Both the position numbers and the translations under genes were made by a program. A DNA stretch of 64,000 nucleotides, from NCBI RefSeq assembly GCF_028994775.1, contig NZ_JAJQMN010000008.1, positions 62,001 through 126,000 on the forward strand. The letters are read 5' to 3'. This DNA is from Promicromonospora iranensis. Its GTDB lineage: Bacteria; Actinomycetota; Actinomycetes; Actinomycetales; Cellulomonadaceae. Positions within the stretch are counted from its first letter, which is position 1. Each line of letters starts with the position of its first letter. Of this stretch, positions 21,473-31,021 are shown piece by piece. The notes under the pieces were generated by a model. The model made no database searches and was not told where the DNA came from. It saw only the letters and a list, made by a program, of their open reading frames with translations.

Positions 21473-22234
21473 TCACTGCGTCGGAGGCAGGTCCCAGGCC
21501 CGTGCGCCGCCCACCAGTGCGGCAGAGTTCGGCACGATGACGACGTCGTCCCCGAGCCGGGCCAGGGCCGACGGCGTGATGCACCGCGAGTTGCCGCCAC
21601 CGATGTAGAGCCGGTCCCAGTGGAAGACGGGCCGCAGCCCGTCGACGACGGTGACCACCCGGCGCGACCACAGGCCGTCGCCGAGCCGGCGGCGTTCGGG
21701 CTCACCGATGTACTGGTCGTACGTGAGGTTGCGCCGCACCGGGGCGTGCGACCACTCCAGGTGCGGCGCGATGCGCCCGCCGTGGAACATGGCGGTCCCC
21801 AGGCCGGTGCCGAGCGTGATGACCAGCTCCAAGCCCGACGCCGCGACGACACCCGCGCCGTGCACCTCCGCGTCGTTCAGGACGAGGGCGGGCAGGCCCA
21901 GCCGATGGGCGACCGCCGCGCGCATGTCGAAGCTGCGCCACGCGTCCAGCAGGGCCGGCACCACGCGGGAGCGTGGCCCTGACCGGGTGATGTAGTGCGG
22001 TGTGTGCACGACGACGCCGCTGCGGATCATGCCGGGCATGCCGACGGTGACCCGCGCGGCGGTCGGCAGGTCGGTGGCGATCTTCGCGATCGTGTCGACG
22101 AGCAGCTCGGGCGGCAGCGGGTAGGGGGTCGGTACACGGACCGGTGCCGCGTGGGCGGTACCGGACGAGTCGAGCACTGCCGCCTTGATCCCGCCGCCAC
22201 CGCAGTCGACCGCGAGGGTGAGGGTGTCTGCCAT
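21473..22234 (-). CDS. ppgK: ROK-family kinase, polyphosphate-glucokinase-like
   Basis: Probable sugar kinase of the ROK family, likely phosphorylating glucose with polyphosphate or ATP. The product is 253 residues. Visible motifs are the phosphate loop DCGGGGIKAAV (near residue 10), LNDAEVHGAG with the likely catalytic Asp, LGTGLGTA, and the region YDQYIGEPERRRLGDGLWSR followed by IGGGNSR, which resembles PpgK. The CxCGxxGCxE zinc motif of ROK repressors and glucokinases is absent, as in PpgK. The ATG lies 6 bases after a TACAGT box, so the transcript may be leaderless. Substrate is inferred. Confidence 0.75.
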   Translation of the reverse strand: MADTLTLAVDCGGGGIKAAVLDSSGTAHAAPVRVPTPYPLPPELLVDTIAKIATDLPTAARVTVGMPGMIRSGVVVHTPHYITRSGPRSRVVPALLDAWRSFDMRAAVAHRLGLPALVLNDAEVHGAGVVAASGLELVITLGTGLGTAMFHGGRIAPHLEWSHAPVRRNLTYDQYIGEPERRRLGDGLWSRRVVTVVDGLRPVFHWDRLYIGGGNSRCITPSALARLGDDVVIVPNSAALVGGARAWDLPPTQ

Positions 22235-22282
22235 GGAGTCACTGTACGAACCCTGGGGCGTGCATCGGGGAAGATGGCTGGT
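22235..22282. promoter_or_regulatory. Compact divergent promoter region ppgK/truA
   Basis: Only 48 bases separate the two start codons. On the minus strand TACAGT lies 6 bases before the ppgK ATG; on the plus strand GAAGAT (22270-22275) lies 7 bases before the truA GTG. Neither has a clear -35. Confidence 0.4.
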
Positions 22283-23188
22283 GTGAACGAGTTCATCAGG
22301 GTCCGGCTCGACCTCGCCTACGACGGGACCGACTTCGCCGGCTGGGCACGGCAGCCGGGCCTGCGCACCGTGGAGGGCGCCCTCGAGGAGGGTCTGGCGC
22401 GAGTGCTCCGCAGCGAGCAGCTCGGCCGTCCGACACCGCGGTTCACGGTCGCCGGACGTACCGACTCAGGCGTCCATGCGCGAGGTCAGGTGGCGCACGT
22501 CGATCTCGAGGCGGAGGCCTGGGCGGCGCTGCCGGGCCGTTCGGGGCGGTCCAGCCGCACCCCGGCGGAGGCTCTGGTGTCCCGCCTGACAGGCGTGCTC
22601 CCGACCGACGTCGTCGTCCGTGCCGCCAGGCCGGCACCGCCGGGCTTCGACGCGCGCTTCTCGGCCCTGCGCCGCCGCTACACCTACCGGATCGCGGACG
22701 AGCCGGGTCTCCGGGACCCGCTGCGGCGCCGGCACGTCCTGTGGTCCCGCAAGCCCCTCGACGTCGCCGCGATGGACGACGCGGTCCGCCCCCTCGTCGG
22801 GGTCCGCGACTTCGCCTCGTACTGCAAACCGCGGCCGGGTGCGACGACCATCCGCGAGCTGCAGCGCATCGCATGGGAGCGCCCTGCCGACGGCCCGGAC
22901 GCCGGGCTCGCGATCGCGCACGTGGTCGCCGACGCGTTCTGCCACAACATGGTGCGCGCGCTGGTCGGCGCCTCGATCGCCGTGGGGGAGGGGCGGCGCC
23001 CCGTGAGCTGGCCCGCGGACCTCCTGGCGAGCCGCCGCCGGGACGCGGGCGTCTTCGTCGTGCCCCCGGAGGGCCTGTGCCTCGAGGAGATCACCTTCCC
23101 GCCGGACGACGAGCTGGCCGTCCGCGCCGACGCCGTCCGCGCCAAGCGCATGGAGGAGGACGTCTGGGACGACCAGCTCGCCAGATGA
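22283..23188 (+). CDS. truA: tRNA pseudouridine(38-40) synthase
   Basis: Converts uridines 38-40 of tRNA anticodon arms to pseudouridine. The product is 301 residues from the GTG at 22283. The catalytic Asp lies in [28 protein letters not shown] and [11 protein letters not shown] are typical of TruA. An ATG three codons upstream (22274) is an alternative. In many bacteria truA follows rplQ; here the ROK kinase gene is inserted on the opposite strand. Start uncertain by three residues. Confidence 0.93.
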   Translation: MNEFIRVRLDLAYDGTDFAGWARQPGLRTVEGALEEGLARVLRSEQLGRPTPRFTVAGRTDSGVHARGQVAHVDLEAEAWAALPGRSGRSSRTPAEALVSRLTGVLPTDVVVRAARPAPPGFDARFSALRRRYTYRIADEPGLRDPLRRRHVLWSRKPLDVAAMDDAVRPLVGVRDFASYCKPRPGATTIRELQRIAWERPADGPDAGLAIAHVVADAFCHNMVRALVGASIAVGEGRRPVSWPADLLASRRRDAGVFVVPPEGLCLEEITFPPDDELAVRADAVRAKRMEEDVWDDQLAR

Positions 23189-23205
23189 CTACCTCGGCGG
23201 CGTCC

Positions 23206-23274
23206 CGTTCCGCTACGGGCGCGTGCCTTGCTCCGCTGCGGCCCGCACCCTGCGCTGCACTCCGGTCACGGCTC
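23206..23274. repeat. 69-bp direct repeat, copy 1
   Basis: Identical over 69 bases to 23298-23366, starting CGTTCCGCTACGGGCGCGTG and ending CACGGCTC. It lies in the gap after truA. The two copies are offset by 92 bases with a 23-base spacer. Confidence 0.95.
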
Positions 23275-23297
23275 GTGCCCATGGTCGCCGTGACCTG

Positions 23298-23366
23298 CGT
23301 TCCGCTACGGGCGCGTGCCTTGCTCCGCTGCGGCCCGCACCCTGCGCTGCACTCCGGTCACGGCTC
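23298..23366. repeat. 69-bp direct repeat, copy 2
   Basis: Second identical copy. Its last 9 bases include the stop codon and last two codons of the DUF5709 gene on the minus strand, so copy 1 looks like a duplication of the sequence downstream of that gene. Confidence 0.95.
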
Positions 23367-23783
23367 CTCGACCCAGTGGACCGCCGCCTCCTCGGCGCTG
23401 GCGCCGGCACCGTCGATGCCCGCGTCGGTCCCGTACACGTCGTTCTCGCGGCTGCCGTCCTCGCCGGCGTAGCTGCCGGGATCGGCGTCGGGGTCGGACA
23501 CGAGCCGTCCCGCGCGCGACGTGTCGGCGCGGTCCAGAGGGTCCGTCTCCCAGACATCGGGTTCTTCCTCGTTGAGGCGCTGGTCCATCGGCTCGCCGTG
23601 GCGCTCCTCCCACGAGGTCTCGCCCCAGTGGTTGCTCCGGGGGCGCTCGGGCGGGGAGTAGCCCTCGTCCAGGGCATCCTTGGTGCCCCGGTTGAGCAGC
23701 GTGTCCTCGGTGGGGAGCTGGTCGGTATCGCCCTCAGCGAGCCCGTCCGGTCCTGGCGTCGTGGCTGGGGTTTCCTCGGTCAT
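23358..23783 (-). CDS. DUF5709 domain-containing protein
   Basis: Small acidic actinobacterial protein of unknown function, 141 residues. The conserved DUF5709 pattern is visible: [20 protein letters not shown], then GYSPPERP, a WGET segment and [12 protein letters not shown]. No signal peptide or membrane helix. The frame is open 12 codons further upstream, but the ATG at 23783 ([10 protein letters not shown]) is preferred; TAGGAGC lies just upstream. The 3' end overlaps one copy of a 69-bp direct repeat. Confidence 0.85.
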   Translation of the reverse strand: MTEETPATTPGPDGLAEGDTDQLPTEDTLLNRGTKDALDEGYSPPERPRSNHWGETSWEERHGEPMDQRLNEEEPDVWETDPLDRADTSRAGRLVSDPDADPGSYAGEDGSRENDVYGTDAGIDGAGASAEEAAVHWVEEP

Positions 23784-23873
23784 GCTCCTACCGTGGCACC
23801 ACATCAGCCCAGACGCCACAGGCGGACGTGTCGAACCTCATGTCAGGAGCGGTGCGCTGAGGCCCGCTTCGCT

Positions 23874-23903
23874 TTGACCCCTGGGGAAGCAGCCAGGTAC
23901 TCT
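23874..23903 (+). promoter_or_regulatory. Promoter of rplM-rpsI
   Basis: TTGACC (23874-23879) and TACTCT (23898-23903) are 18 bases apart. This predicts a start near 23910 and a leader of about 155 nt before rplM. Confidence 0.65.
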
Positions 23904-24065
23904 AATGAGTCGTTGTGCTTTGTCACGACGTTCCTGCGTCAGCATCGAGCCCACTCGTATGCCGGCGAACGGCCCGGACGTCAAGCTGACCCCCGCGCAC
24001 AACGACCTGACTCATCGGGCGCCGCTTCTCGCCCGACGACACCGAAAACGAAAAGGTTACGAACC

Positions 24066-24515
24066 GTGCGTACGTACACCCCCAAGCCCGGCGACGTCCA
24101 GCGCGACTGGTACGTCGTCGACGCGACCGACGTCGTCCTGGGCCGCCTGGCAAGCCAGGTCGCCATTCTGCTGCGCGGGAAGCACAAGCCGACTTTCGCC
24201 CCGCACGTCGACGGTGGTGACTTCGTCATCATCATCAACGCGGACAAGGTCGCGCTGAGCGGCAACAAGCGCGAGACCAAGATGGCTTACCGCCACTCGG
24301 GCTACCCGGGCGGCCTCACTGCCACCCCGTACGGCGAGTTCCTGGACACCAAGCCGGAACGCGCCATCGAGAAGGCTGTGCGCGGCATGATCCCCAAGAC
24401 CTCGCTCGGTCGGACGCAGATGACCCACCTGAAGGTCTACGCAGGCTCTGAGCACCCGCACACGGCGCAGCAGGCCAAGCCGTTCGAGATCACCCAGGTT
24501 TCGCAGCAGGCCTGA
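24066..24515 (+). CDS. rplM: 50S ribosomal protein L13
   Basis: Early-assembly large-subunit protein. The product is 149 residues from the GTG at 24066 ([20 protein letters not shown]), with [20 protein letters not shown] and [20 protein letters not shown] typical of L13. The frame is open upstream but family length fixes the start. rpsI follows after 43 bases, the conserved rplM-rpsI pair. Confidence 0.97.
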   Translation: MRTYTPKPGDVQRDWYVVDATDVVLGRLASQVAILLRGKHKPTFAPHVDGGDFVIIINADKVALSGNKRETKMAYRHSGYPGGLTATPYGEFLDTKPERAIEKAVRGMIPKTSLGRTQMTHLKVYAGSEHPHTAQQAKPFEITQVSQQA

Positions 24516-24558
24516 GGCCGCTGCCGGATCGCAACGCGAAGGACGCGAGGACACCACA

Positions 24559-25044
24559 GTGGCCGAGACCACCGTCGACATCGAGCAGGGCGCAGAGACG
24601 CCCAGCACCTACACCACCGAGACGACTGCGCCCGCAACGCGCGGCTCGTCCATCACTGCCCCGGCTCAGGCCCTCGGGCGCCGCAAGGAGGCCGTGGCGC
24701 GCGTGCGCCTCGTCCCCGGCACCGGCACCTGGAAGATCAACGGCCGCACCCTCGAGGAGTACTTCCCGAACAAGGTGCACCAGCAGCTGGTCAACAGCCC
24801 GCTGAACCTGGTCGAGGTCGAGGGCCGGTTCGACGTCATCGCCCGCATCACGGGTGGCGGCACGTCGGGCCAGGCCGGCGCTCTGCGCCTGGGCATCGCC
24901 CGTGCGCTGAACGAGATCGACCGGGACGCCAACCGCGCCGAGCTCAAGAAGGCCGGCTTCCTCCGGCGTGACGACCGTACGGTCGAGCGCAAGAAGGCCG
25001 GTCTCAAGAAGGCCCGCAAGGCTCCGCAGTACAGCAAGCGCTGA
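24559..25044 (+). CDS. rpsI: 30S ribosomal protein S9
   Basis: Small-subunit protein whose C-terminal tail touches P-site tRNA. The product is 161 residues, GTG start. A Thr/Ala/Glu-rich N-terminal extension of about 35 residues precedes the core ([19 protein letters not shown]). The C-terminus ends [10 protein letters not shown], the universally conserved S9 end. Confidence 0.97.
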   Translation: MAETTVDIEQGAETPSTYTTETTAPATRGSSITAPAQALGRRKEAVARVRLVPGTGTWKINGRTLEEYFPNKVHQQLVNSPLNLVEVEGRFDVIARITGGGTSGQAGALRLGIARALNEIDRDANRAELKKAGFLRRDDRTVERKKAGLKKARKAPQYSKR

Positions 25045-25060
25045 TCCCAGCGCGTGGCTG

Positions 25061-25104
25061 GATGGCCCCGCCGAACAGTGTCGACACTGTTCAGCGGGGC
25101 CATC
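25061..25104 (+). terminator. Terminator after rpsI
   Basis: GATGGCCCCGC (25061-25071) pairs with GCGGGGCCATC (25094-25104), and the interior GAACAGTGTCGACACTGTTC (25073-25092) is itself a perfect palindrome, with a single C-A mismatch between the two blocks. Confidence 0.8.
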
Positions 25105-25135
25105 TGTGCTTCTGCCAGACTGACGACAAAGCCGG

Positions 25136-25210
25136 ACGCGGGGTCGGGGAACGAGTCCCGACCCCGCGTTCCGGTAGTTGAAGCGCGGCCGACCGTACGG
25201 TCGGCCGCGC
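25136..25210. repeat. Two further inverted repeats before glmM
   Basis: A 13-bp stem (ACGCGGGGTCGGG, 25136-25148, with 25157-25169) is followed by a perfect 28-base palindrome (25183-25210, GCGCGGCCGACCG plus its complement). With the rpsI terminator, three strong inverted repeats lie in 150 bases. Role unknown; cruciform, tandem terminator or regulator binding are possible. Confidence 0.8.
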
Positions 25211-25256
25211 CGGTGGCCCACTACGGTGGGATCTGAACGATCTGAGGAGAACCCGC

Positions 25257-26621
25257 ATGGGCAGGCTGTTCGGCACCGACGGAGTTCGGGGCCTCGCCAA
25301 CAAGGACATCACGGCGGAGCTGGCGCTGGAGCTGGGCGCCGCCGCCGCTCGCGTGCTGACCGCACAGGGTGAGCTGCTGGGCCCGCGTCCGCGCGCGGTC
25401 GTCGGGCGCGACACCCGCGCCTCCGGCGAGTTCCTCGCGGGCGCCGTCGCGGCGGGCCTCGCGTCCGCGGGCGTGGACGTGGTGATGCTCAACGTGCTGC
25501 CCACGCCGGCCCTGGCCTACCTCGTGACGGAGCTGGAGGCCGACCTGGGCGTCATGGTCTCCGCCTCGCACAACCCGATGCCCGACAACGGCATCAAGTT
25601 CTTCGCCCGCGGTGGGCTCAAGCTCGACGACGCCGTCGAGGACGCCATCCAGGCCACGCTCGGTGACGACTGGGAACGCCCGACGGGCGCCGACGTCGGA
25701 CGCATCCGCACGGACGGCCAGGCCGCGGCCGAGCGCTACGTGCGGCACCTGACCGACAGCGTGGGCACCACGCCCGACCATCGGCCGCTCGAGGGCCTGC
25801 GCATCGCGCTCGACTGCGCCAACGGTGCGGCGAGCGAGGTGGGGCCGGATGCCCTGCGCGCCGCGGGCGCCGACGTCGTCGTGATGAACGCCAGCCCGGA
25901 CGGCCGGAACATCAACGAGAAGTGCGGCTCCACGCACCCGGAGCAGCTCCAGGCGGTCGTCGTGGCGTCCGAGTCGGACTTCGGGGTCGCGTTCGACGGC
26001 GACGCGGACCGTTGCCTCGCCGTCGACCACACGGGCGCCATCGTGGACGGCGACCAGATCCTCGGGATCCTCGCGACCGCCCTCAAGGAGGAGGAGCGTC
26101 TGCCGGGCGACACCCTCGTGGTGACCGTGATGAGCAACCTCGGCCTGATCCTGGCGATGCGGGAGCGCGGCATCACCACCGTGCAGACCGCCGTCGGTGA
26201 CCGGTACGTGCTGGAGGAGATGCGCGCGAAGGGCTTCAGCCTGGGCGGCGAGCAGTCCGGCCACATCATCCTGGCCGACCACGCGACCACGGGGGACGGC
26301 GTCCTCGCGGCGCTGCACCTCGCCGCGCGCGTCAAGGCGTCGGGCAAGTCGCTGGCCGATCTGGCGGGCCAGATCGAGCGCCTGCCGCAGACCCTCGTCA
26401 ACGTGCGGGGTGTGGACAAGTCCCGCGCAGGTACCGACGAGGGTGTCCAGGCGGCCGTGGCGGACGCGACGGCGCGCCTGGGGGACACCGGGCGGGTGCT
26501 CCTGCGGCAGTCCGGCACGGAGCCGCTCGTGCGTGTCATGGTCGAGGCCCCGGCACAGGACGAAGCGGACAAGGTCGCCGACGATCTGGCCGCCGTCGTG
26601 CGGGAGCGGCTCACGCTGTAG
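25257..26621 (+). CDS. glmM: Phosphoglucosamine mutase
   Basis: Converts glucosamine-6-phosphate to glucosamine-1-phosphate on the way to UDP-GlcNAc and peptidoglycan. The product is 454 residues, [17 protein letters not shown].... The phosphoserine loop [14 protein letters not shown] has the catalytic Ser at residue 104; the metal loop FDGDADR and the sugar-binding GEQSGHII follow. The ATG has a TGAGGAGAA site. It works with glmS, encoded 2 kb downstream on the same strand. Confidence 0.97.
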   Translation: MGRLFGTDGVRGLANKDITAELALELGAAAARVLTAQGELLGPRPRAVVGRDTRASGEFLAGAVAAGLASAGVDVVMLNVLPTPALAYLVTELEADLGVMVSASHNPMPDNGIKFFARGGLKLDDAVEDAIQATLGDDWERPTGADVGRIRTDGQAAAERYVRHLTDSVGTTPDHRPLEGLRIALDCANGAASEVGPDALRAAGADVVVMNASPDGRNINEKCGSTHPEQLQAVVVASESDFGVAFDGDADRCLAVDHTGAIVDGDQILGILATALKEEERLPGDTLVVTVMSNLGLILAMRERGITTVQTAVGDRYVLEEMRAKGFSLGGEQSGHIILADHATTGDGVLAALHLAARVKASGKSLADLAGQIERLPQTLVNVRGVDKSRAGTDEGVQAAVADATARLGDTGRVLLRQSGTEPLVRVMVEAPAQDEADKVADDLAAVVRERLTL

Positions 26622-26693
26622 CGGCTCGTGCCGCGGCGGCAGGCGAGGCCGGCGTGAACGCCCCGTGAATCCTTGGGAAGCGGGGTTCTACCA

Positions 26694-26725
26694 GGGGGAC
26701 CCCTGATGCCTTTCAGGGGCACCCC
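26694..26725 (+). terminator. Hairpin after glmM
   Basis: CCCCTGA (26700-26706) pairs with TCAGGGG (26713-26719), flanked by an outer GGGG/CCCC pairing. It lies about 75 bases after the glmM stop. Confidence 0.6.
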
Positions 26726-26771
26726 TTGCGTAGGCTGGCTCGTAGGCACTAAGAAGTGCTGTCCCGCCCCC

Positions 26772-26808
26772 CGGGCGCCGCCCTGAGCCTGTCGAAGGGT
26801 AGCGCCCG
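26772..26808. repeat. Palindromic element containing CTGAGCCTGTCGAAGG
   Basis: CGGGCGC (26772-26778) pairs with GCGCCCG (26802-26808); inside, CCCT pairs with AGGG around GAGCCTGTCGA. The core 11-mer GAGCCTGTCGA recurs in the element at 56465-56508. Such GTCGA-centred palindromes are widespread in actinobacterial intergenic DNA. Confidence 0.7.
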
Positions 26809-26828
26809 ACCGAGACTCTCGAGGTCCC

Positions 26829-27518
26829 GTGCTCGAACTCATTTCCACAGTCCTGAGCGCCACCGAGGCTTGGATCCTCGCGATGGCCGCCTCGCCGTGG
26901 ATCTACCCCGCGATGTTCGCGTTCGCGACCATCGACGGCTTCTTCCCGCCGCTGCCGAGCGAGTCCGTCGTGATCACGCTGACGGTATCGGCACACAGCA
27001 CGGGCACACCATGGATGTGGCTCGTGCTCCTGACCGCGGCGGCCGGAGCATGGGTGGGCGACCAGATCGCCTACCAGATCGGGCGGATGATCGGCACCGA
27101 ACGCGTACCTTTCCTGCGCGGACCGCGCGGACGCCGCGCGGTGGCCTGGGCCGAGCGAGCGCTGACCCGCCGTGGTGCCTCCTTCATCCTGGCGGCGCGC
27201 TACGTGCCGATCGGACGGGTGGCCGTGAACATGACGGCCGGCGCCGTCGGCTACCCCCGGCGTCGGTTCGCGGGCATCGCGGCGATCGCTGCCGTCATGT
27301 GGGCGCTCTACTCGGCGGGGATCGGTCTGGTCGCCGCGCAGTGGCTCGGCCACGAGCCGCTCCTGGCGATCGCCATCGGCGTGGTGTTCGGCGTCGCCAT
27401 GGGCTTCGTCGTCGACAAGGTGGTCGGCTGGTTCTCCGAACGGCATCTCGACAAGAAGGAGGCCGAGGCGGCGGAGCCCGCCGCGGAGCGGGCGACGGTA
27501 CCGCCGTCGGACGGCTGA
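26829..27518 (+). CDS. DedA/SNARE-associated family membrane protein
   Basis: Integral membrane protein of the DedA family, members of which act in envelope homeostasis and phospholipid flipping. The product is 229 residues, GTG start. Family features seen: an early FFPPLPSESVVITLTVSAHS re-entrant segment, GAWVGDQIAYQIGR, and the basic RYVPIGRVAVNMTAGAVGY motif, with about five hydrophobic segments. The C-terminal tail after about residue 205 is charged and Ala/Glu-rich. Its exact substrate is unknown. Confidence 0.88.
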   Translation: MLELISTVLSATEAWILAMAASPWIYPAMFAFATIDGFFPPLPSESVVITLTVSAHSTGTPWMWLVLLTAAAGAWVGDQIAYQIGRMIGTERVPFLRGPRGRRAVAWAERALTRRGASFILAARYVPIGRVAVNMTAGAVGYPRRRFAGIAAIAAVMWALYSAGIGLVAAQWLGHEPLLAIAIGVVFGVAMGFVVDKVVGWFSERHLDKKEAEAAEPAAERATVPPSDG

Positions 27519-27587
27519 GCGCTGTGCGCGTGACCGTCGCGACCACTGCCCGACCGAGGCGCGACCATCACGCTCACGGCGACCGGG

Positions 27588-28583
27588 TCAGAGCTTGCGG
27601 AGACGCACCCGCTGCACCGCGTGGTCCGATCCCTTGGTGAGCACGAGCGTCGCGCGGCCCCGGGTGGGGATGATGTTCCGCTCGAGGTTCGGCGCGTTGA
27701 TGGACTCCCAGATCGACAGGGCCCGCTCGGTCGCCTCCTGGTCCGAGAGCGACGCGTACCGCCGGAAGTACGAGTCCGGCTTGGTGAACGCCGTCCGGCG
27801 CAGCTCGAGGAACCGCTCCACGTACCACTGGCGGATGTTCCTCGTGCGGGCGTCCACGTAGATCGAGAAGTCGAAGAAGTCGCTCACGGCCACCGTCGAC
27901 TCGTCGACGGTGGAGGGACGGGCCGGCTGCAGCACGTTGAGGCCCTCGACGATGAGCACGTCGGGCTTGCGCACCACCACCTCCTGGTCCGGCACGATGT
28001 CGTAGATGACGTGCGAGTACACCGGTGCGCGAACCTCGGCCTGCCCCGCCTTGATCCGGGACAGGAACCGGATCAGGGCGCGCCGGTCGTACGACTCGGG
28101 GAAGCCCTTCCGCTCCATCAGGCCACGTCGTTCGAGCTCGGCGTTGGGGTAGAGGAACCCGTCGGTCGTGATGAGCTCGACGCGCGGCGTCTCCGGCCAG
28201 CGGGCGAGCATCTCGCGCAGCACACGCGCCGTCGTCGACTTGCCGACGGCCACCGAGCCCGCCACCCCGATGACGTACGGGGTGCGGGGCGGATCCTCGT
28301 GCAGGAAGGTCGACGTCGCGTCGTGCAGGCCACCGGTGGCCTGCACGTACAGGTTGAGCAGGCGCGACAGGGGGCGGTAGATCGCGTCGACCTCGGCCAG
28401 GTCGATCGGGTCGCCGAGGCCGCGCAGGCGCTCGACGTCCTCGTCGGTCAGCGGCAGCGGGGTCGAGGCCGACAGACGGCTCCAGGCCGCACGGTCGAGA
28501 TCCACGTAGGGCGAGGACGGGGCGAGCGCCAGCAGGTGCTCGCTGAGATCCGTCGTCGGATGCTGGGAAACCACCTGCAGCAT
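27588..28583 (-). CDS. coaA: Pantothenate kinase, type I
   Basis: First step of CoA synthesis: phosphorylates pantothenate with ATP. The product is 331 residues from the ATG at 28583 (MLQVVSQHP). The P-loop [12 protein letters not shown] is near residues 104-115; TTDGFLYPN and [10 protein letters not shown] are typical of CoaA. The frame is open 41 codons upstream, but those codons do not match the family. It is convergent with the DedA gene and divergent from glmS. Confidence 0.95.
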   Translation of the reverse strand: MLQVVSQHPTTDLSEHLLALAPSSPYVDLDRAAWSRLSASTPLPLTDEDVERLRGLGDPIDLAEVDAIYRPLSRLLNLYVQATGGLHDATSTFLHEDPPRTPYVIGVAGSVAVGKSTTARVLREMLARWPETPRVELITTDGFLYPNAELERRGLMERKGFPESYDRRALIRFLSRIKAGQAEVRAPVYSHVIYDIVPDQEVVVRKPDVLIVEGLNVLQPARPSTVDESTVAVSDFFDFSIYVDARTRNIRQWYVERFLELRRTAFTKPDSYFRRYASLSDQEATERALSIWESINAPNLERNIIPTRGRATLVLTKGSDHAVQRVRLRKL

Positions 28584-28691
28584 TGTGCACCACCTGGCGG
28601 GTGGTATGGCCGTCGTCCGTCGTCCGGCCGCGCTCCGGGTGAGACTTCGTGCCCTGTGAGCCCTGTCATGGGGGCAGGCCCGAACGCTCGC

Positions 28692-28704
28692 TAGACTCGC
28701 CCGC
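28692..28704 (+). promoter_or_regulatory. Leaderless-type -10 of glmS
   Basis: TAGACT at 28692-28697 ends 7 bases before the glmS ATG, and no Shine-Dalgarno sequence is present, so transcription probably starts at the A of ATG. No clear -35. Confidence 0.55.
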
Positions 28705-30606
28705 ATGTGTGGGATTGTGGGTTACACGGGAACTGCTCCGACTAGTGCGAACGGCGACGCCGCAGGTGCCGCCGCGCCGTCGGCCACACCTCTCGACGTA
28801 GCCATCGAAGGGCTGCGCAGGCTGGAGTACCGCGGCTACGACTCGGCCGGCGTCGCCCTCGTCGGGCCCGGGGTGGACGGTGTCGCCTGGGCGAAGAAGT
28901 CGGGCAAGCTCGCCAACCTGATCGAGGAGCTGGAGCGGAACCCGCTGCCGGAGGCCACCGCCGCCATCGGCCACACACGCTGGGCCACGCACGGCGGCCC
29001 CACGGACGCGAACGCCCACCCCCACCTGGCCGACGGCGACCGGCTCGCCGTGATCCACAACGGCATCGTCGAGAACTTCGCCCAGCTCAAGGCCGAGCTG
29101 CTGGCCGACGGCGTGACCTTCCGATCGGAGACCGACACCGAGGTGGCCGCGCACCTCGTGGCGAAGGCCTACCGCGAGACGGGTGACCTGACGGAGGCCA
29201 TGACCGCCGTCGCCGGTCGCCTGCAGGGCACGTTCACGCTGCTCGCCGTGCACGCGGACGCGCCGGAGACGGTCGTCGGGGCGCGGCACGACTCCCCGCT
29301 CGTGGTCGGGCTCGGCGAGGGTGAGAACTTCCTCGGCTCCGACGTCGCCGCGTTCATCGCGCACACGAAGGAGGCCCTCGAGCTGGGCCAGGACCAGGTC
29401 GTGACGATCACGCCGACCTCTGTGGCCGTCACCGACTTCGACGGCAAGCCCGCCGACGCCACGCGCTACACGGTGGACTGGGACTCGGCCGCCGCCGAGA
29501 AGGGCGGCTTCGACTCCTTCATGGACAAGGAGATCCACGACCAGCCGCAGGCCGTCGCCGACACGCTGCTCGGCCGGACGGACGCCACCGGCGCCCTCGT
29601 GCTGGACGACCTGCGCATCGACGAGTCGGTGCTGCGCGCGGTGAACAAGATCATCGTCGTGGCCTGCGGCACCGCCGCCTACTCCGGGCACGTGGCCAAG
29701 TACGCGATCGAGCACTGGTGCCGCATCCCCGTCGAGGTCGAGCTGGCGCACGAGTTCCGCTACCGCGACCCGATCGTCGACGAGCGCACGCTGGTCGTGG
29801 CGGTGACGCAGTCCGGCGAGACCATGGACACCCTGATGGCCGTGCGGCACGCGCGTGAGCAGGGCGCCAAGGTGATCTCGATCGTCAACACCCACGGCTC
29901 GACGATCCCCCGCGAGTCCGACGCCGTGCTGTACACCCACGCCGGCCCCGAGATCGCCGTCGCCTCCACCAAGGCGTTCCTCGCCCAGATCACCGCCGCC
30001 TACGTGCTCGGGCTGTACCTGGCGCAGCTGCGCGGCAACAAGTTCCCCGACGAGATCGCCATGCTGCTCGACGACCTGCGCGCCATGCCGCGCAAGATCC
30101 AGACGGTCATCGAGCGCGGCGAGTACGTGCGTGCGACCGCCCGCTCCATGGAGAAGTCCGACAAGGTGCTGTTCCTGGGGCGGCACGTCGGGTTCCCGGT
30201 GGCCCTGGAGGGTGCGCTGAAGCTCAAGGAGCTCGCGTACATCCACGCGGAAGGCTTCGCCGCCGGTGAGCTCAAGCACGGGCCGATCGCCCTCATCGAC
30301 GAGGGGCAGCCCGTCTTCGTGGTCGTGCCCTCGCCGCGCGGCCGTGACTCCCTGCACTCCAAGGTCGTCTCCAACATCCAGGAGATCCGCGCCCGCGGCG
30401 CGCGCACCCTCGTGATCGCCGAGGACGGTGACGACGCGGTGCGTCCGTACGCCGACGAGATCTTCTGGATCCCGCAGGCCCCGACGCTGCTGCAGCCATT
30501 GCTGGCGGTCGTGCCGCTGCAGATCTTCGCGATGGCGCTGGCGACCGCGAAGGGCCTCGACGTGGACCAGCCGCGGAACCTCGCGAAGTCGGTCACGGTG
30601 GAGTAG
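28705..30606 (+). CDS. glmS: Glutamine-fructose-6-phosphate aminotransferase (isomerizing)
   Basis: Makes glucosamine-6-phosphate from fructose-6-phosphate and glutamine, the entry step to UDP-GlcNAc. The product is 633 residues. The N-terminal glutaminase begins MCGIVGYTG with nucleophile Cys2, then GHTRWATHG; two SIS domains follow ([30 protein letters not shown]), and the C-terminus NLAKSVTVE is standard. An Ala/Ser-rich insertion of about 15 residues lies at 11-27, just after the catalytic N-terminus. Confidence 0.97.
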   Translation: MCGIVGYTGTAPTSANGDAAGAAAPSATPLDVAIEGLRRLEYRGYDSAGVALVGPGVDGVAWAKKSGKLANLIEELERNPLPEATAAIGHTRWATHGGPTDANAHPHLADGDRLAVIHNGIVENFAQLKAELLADGVTFRSETDTEVAAHLVAKAYRETGDLTEAMTAVAGRLQGTFTLLAVHADAPETVVGARHDSPLVVGLGEGENFLGSDVAAFIAHTKEALELGQDQVVTITPTSVAVTDFDGKPADATRYTVDWDSAAAEKGGFDSFMDKEIHDQPQAVADTLLGRTDATGALVLDDLRIDESVLRAVNKIIVVACGTAAYSGHVAKYAIEHWCRIPVEVELAHEFRYRDPIVDERTLVVAVTQSGETMDTLMAVRHAREQGAKVISIVNTHGSTIPRESDAVLYTHAGPEIAVASTKAFLAQITAAYVLGLYLAQLRGNKFPDEIAMLLDDLRAMPRKIQTVIERGEYVRATARSMEKSDKVLFLGRHVGFPVALEGALKLKELAYIHAEGFAAGELKHGPIALIDEGQPVFVVVPSPRGRDSLHSKVVSNIQEIRARGARTLVIAEDGDDAVRPYADEIFWIPQAPTLLQPLLAVVPLQIFAMALATAKGLDVDQPRNLAKSVTVE

Positions 30607-30638
30607 CCGCCGGTCGGCATGTGGGACGCTCGGCGGCT

Positions 30639-31007
30639 ATGGAGCTCACGAGACTTTCCGACGACGTCGAGATCATCAGCCGCGCCTACGCTCGGCTGCA
30701 CGGCGTGGAGCGCACCGACGACTGGCTGATGCTGAAGCTTCACGAAGAGGTCGGCGAGCTCACCCAGGCGTTCCTGAACCTGTCCGGCCGTTCGCGGGAC
30801 CGCGGTCTGTCCGACGACGAGACGCGTGCCGCGTTCCGCGGCGAGGTGGCGGACGCGCTGGCGCAGCTGTTGCTGGTGGCCCGGCGGTTCGACGTGGACC
30901 TGTCCGAGGAGCTGGAGCGCAAGTGGTTCCGGTGGCGGCACCTGGTGCTGCCGGAGGACACCGCGGGCATCCGGGATGGTGGTGACCCCGTCCAGGTACG
31001 GGGCTGA
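30639..31007 (+). CDS. MazG-like nucleotide pyrophosphohydrolase domain protein
   Basis: Small all-alpha NTP pyrophosphohydrolase-like protein of 122 residues. The metal-binding helices are visible as LHEEVGELTQAFL (ExxE) and EVADALAQLLLVA (ExxD), so it may cleave non-canonical NTPs or dNTPs. The ATG at 30639 follows glmS by 32 bases, and the hydrolase gene follows after 14. The substrate cannot be told from sequence. Confidence 0.8.
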   Translation: MELTRLSDDVEIISRAYARLHGVERTDDWLMLKLHEEVGELTQAFLNLSGRSRDRGLSDDETRAAFRGEVADALAQLLLVARRFDVDLSEELERKWFRWRHLVLPEDTAGIRDGGDPVQVRG

Positions 31008-31021
31008 CGAGAGAGGACTGC

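Noticed and set aside
23213-23677. Alternative minus-strand frame over the DUF5709 gene ending in the 69-bp repeat
   Set aside because: The DUF5709 pattern is in the other frame; this one is Arg/Pro/Ala-rich with no recognisable domain.
30639-31007. MazG-like gene as the antitoxin-adjacent MazG of a toxin system
   Set aside because: No mazE/mazF-like genes are nearby; it is a single-domain pyrophosphohydrolase-like protein behind glmS.
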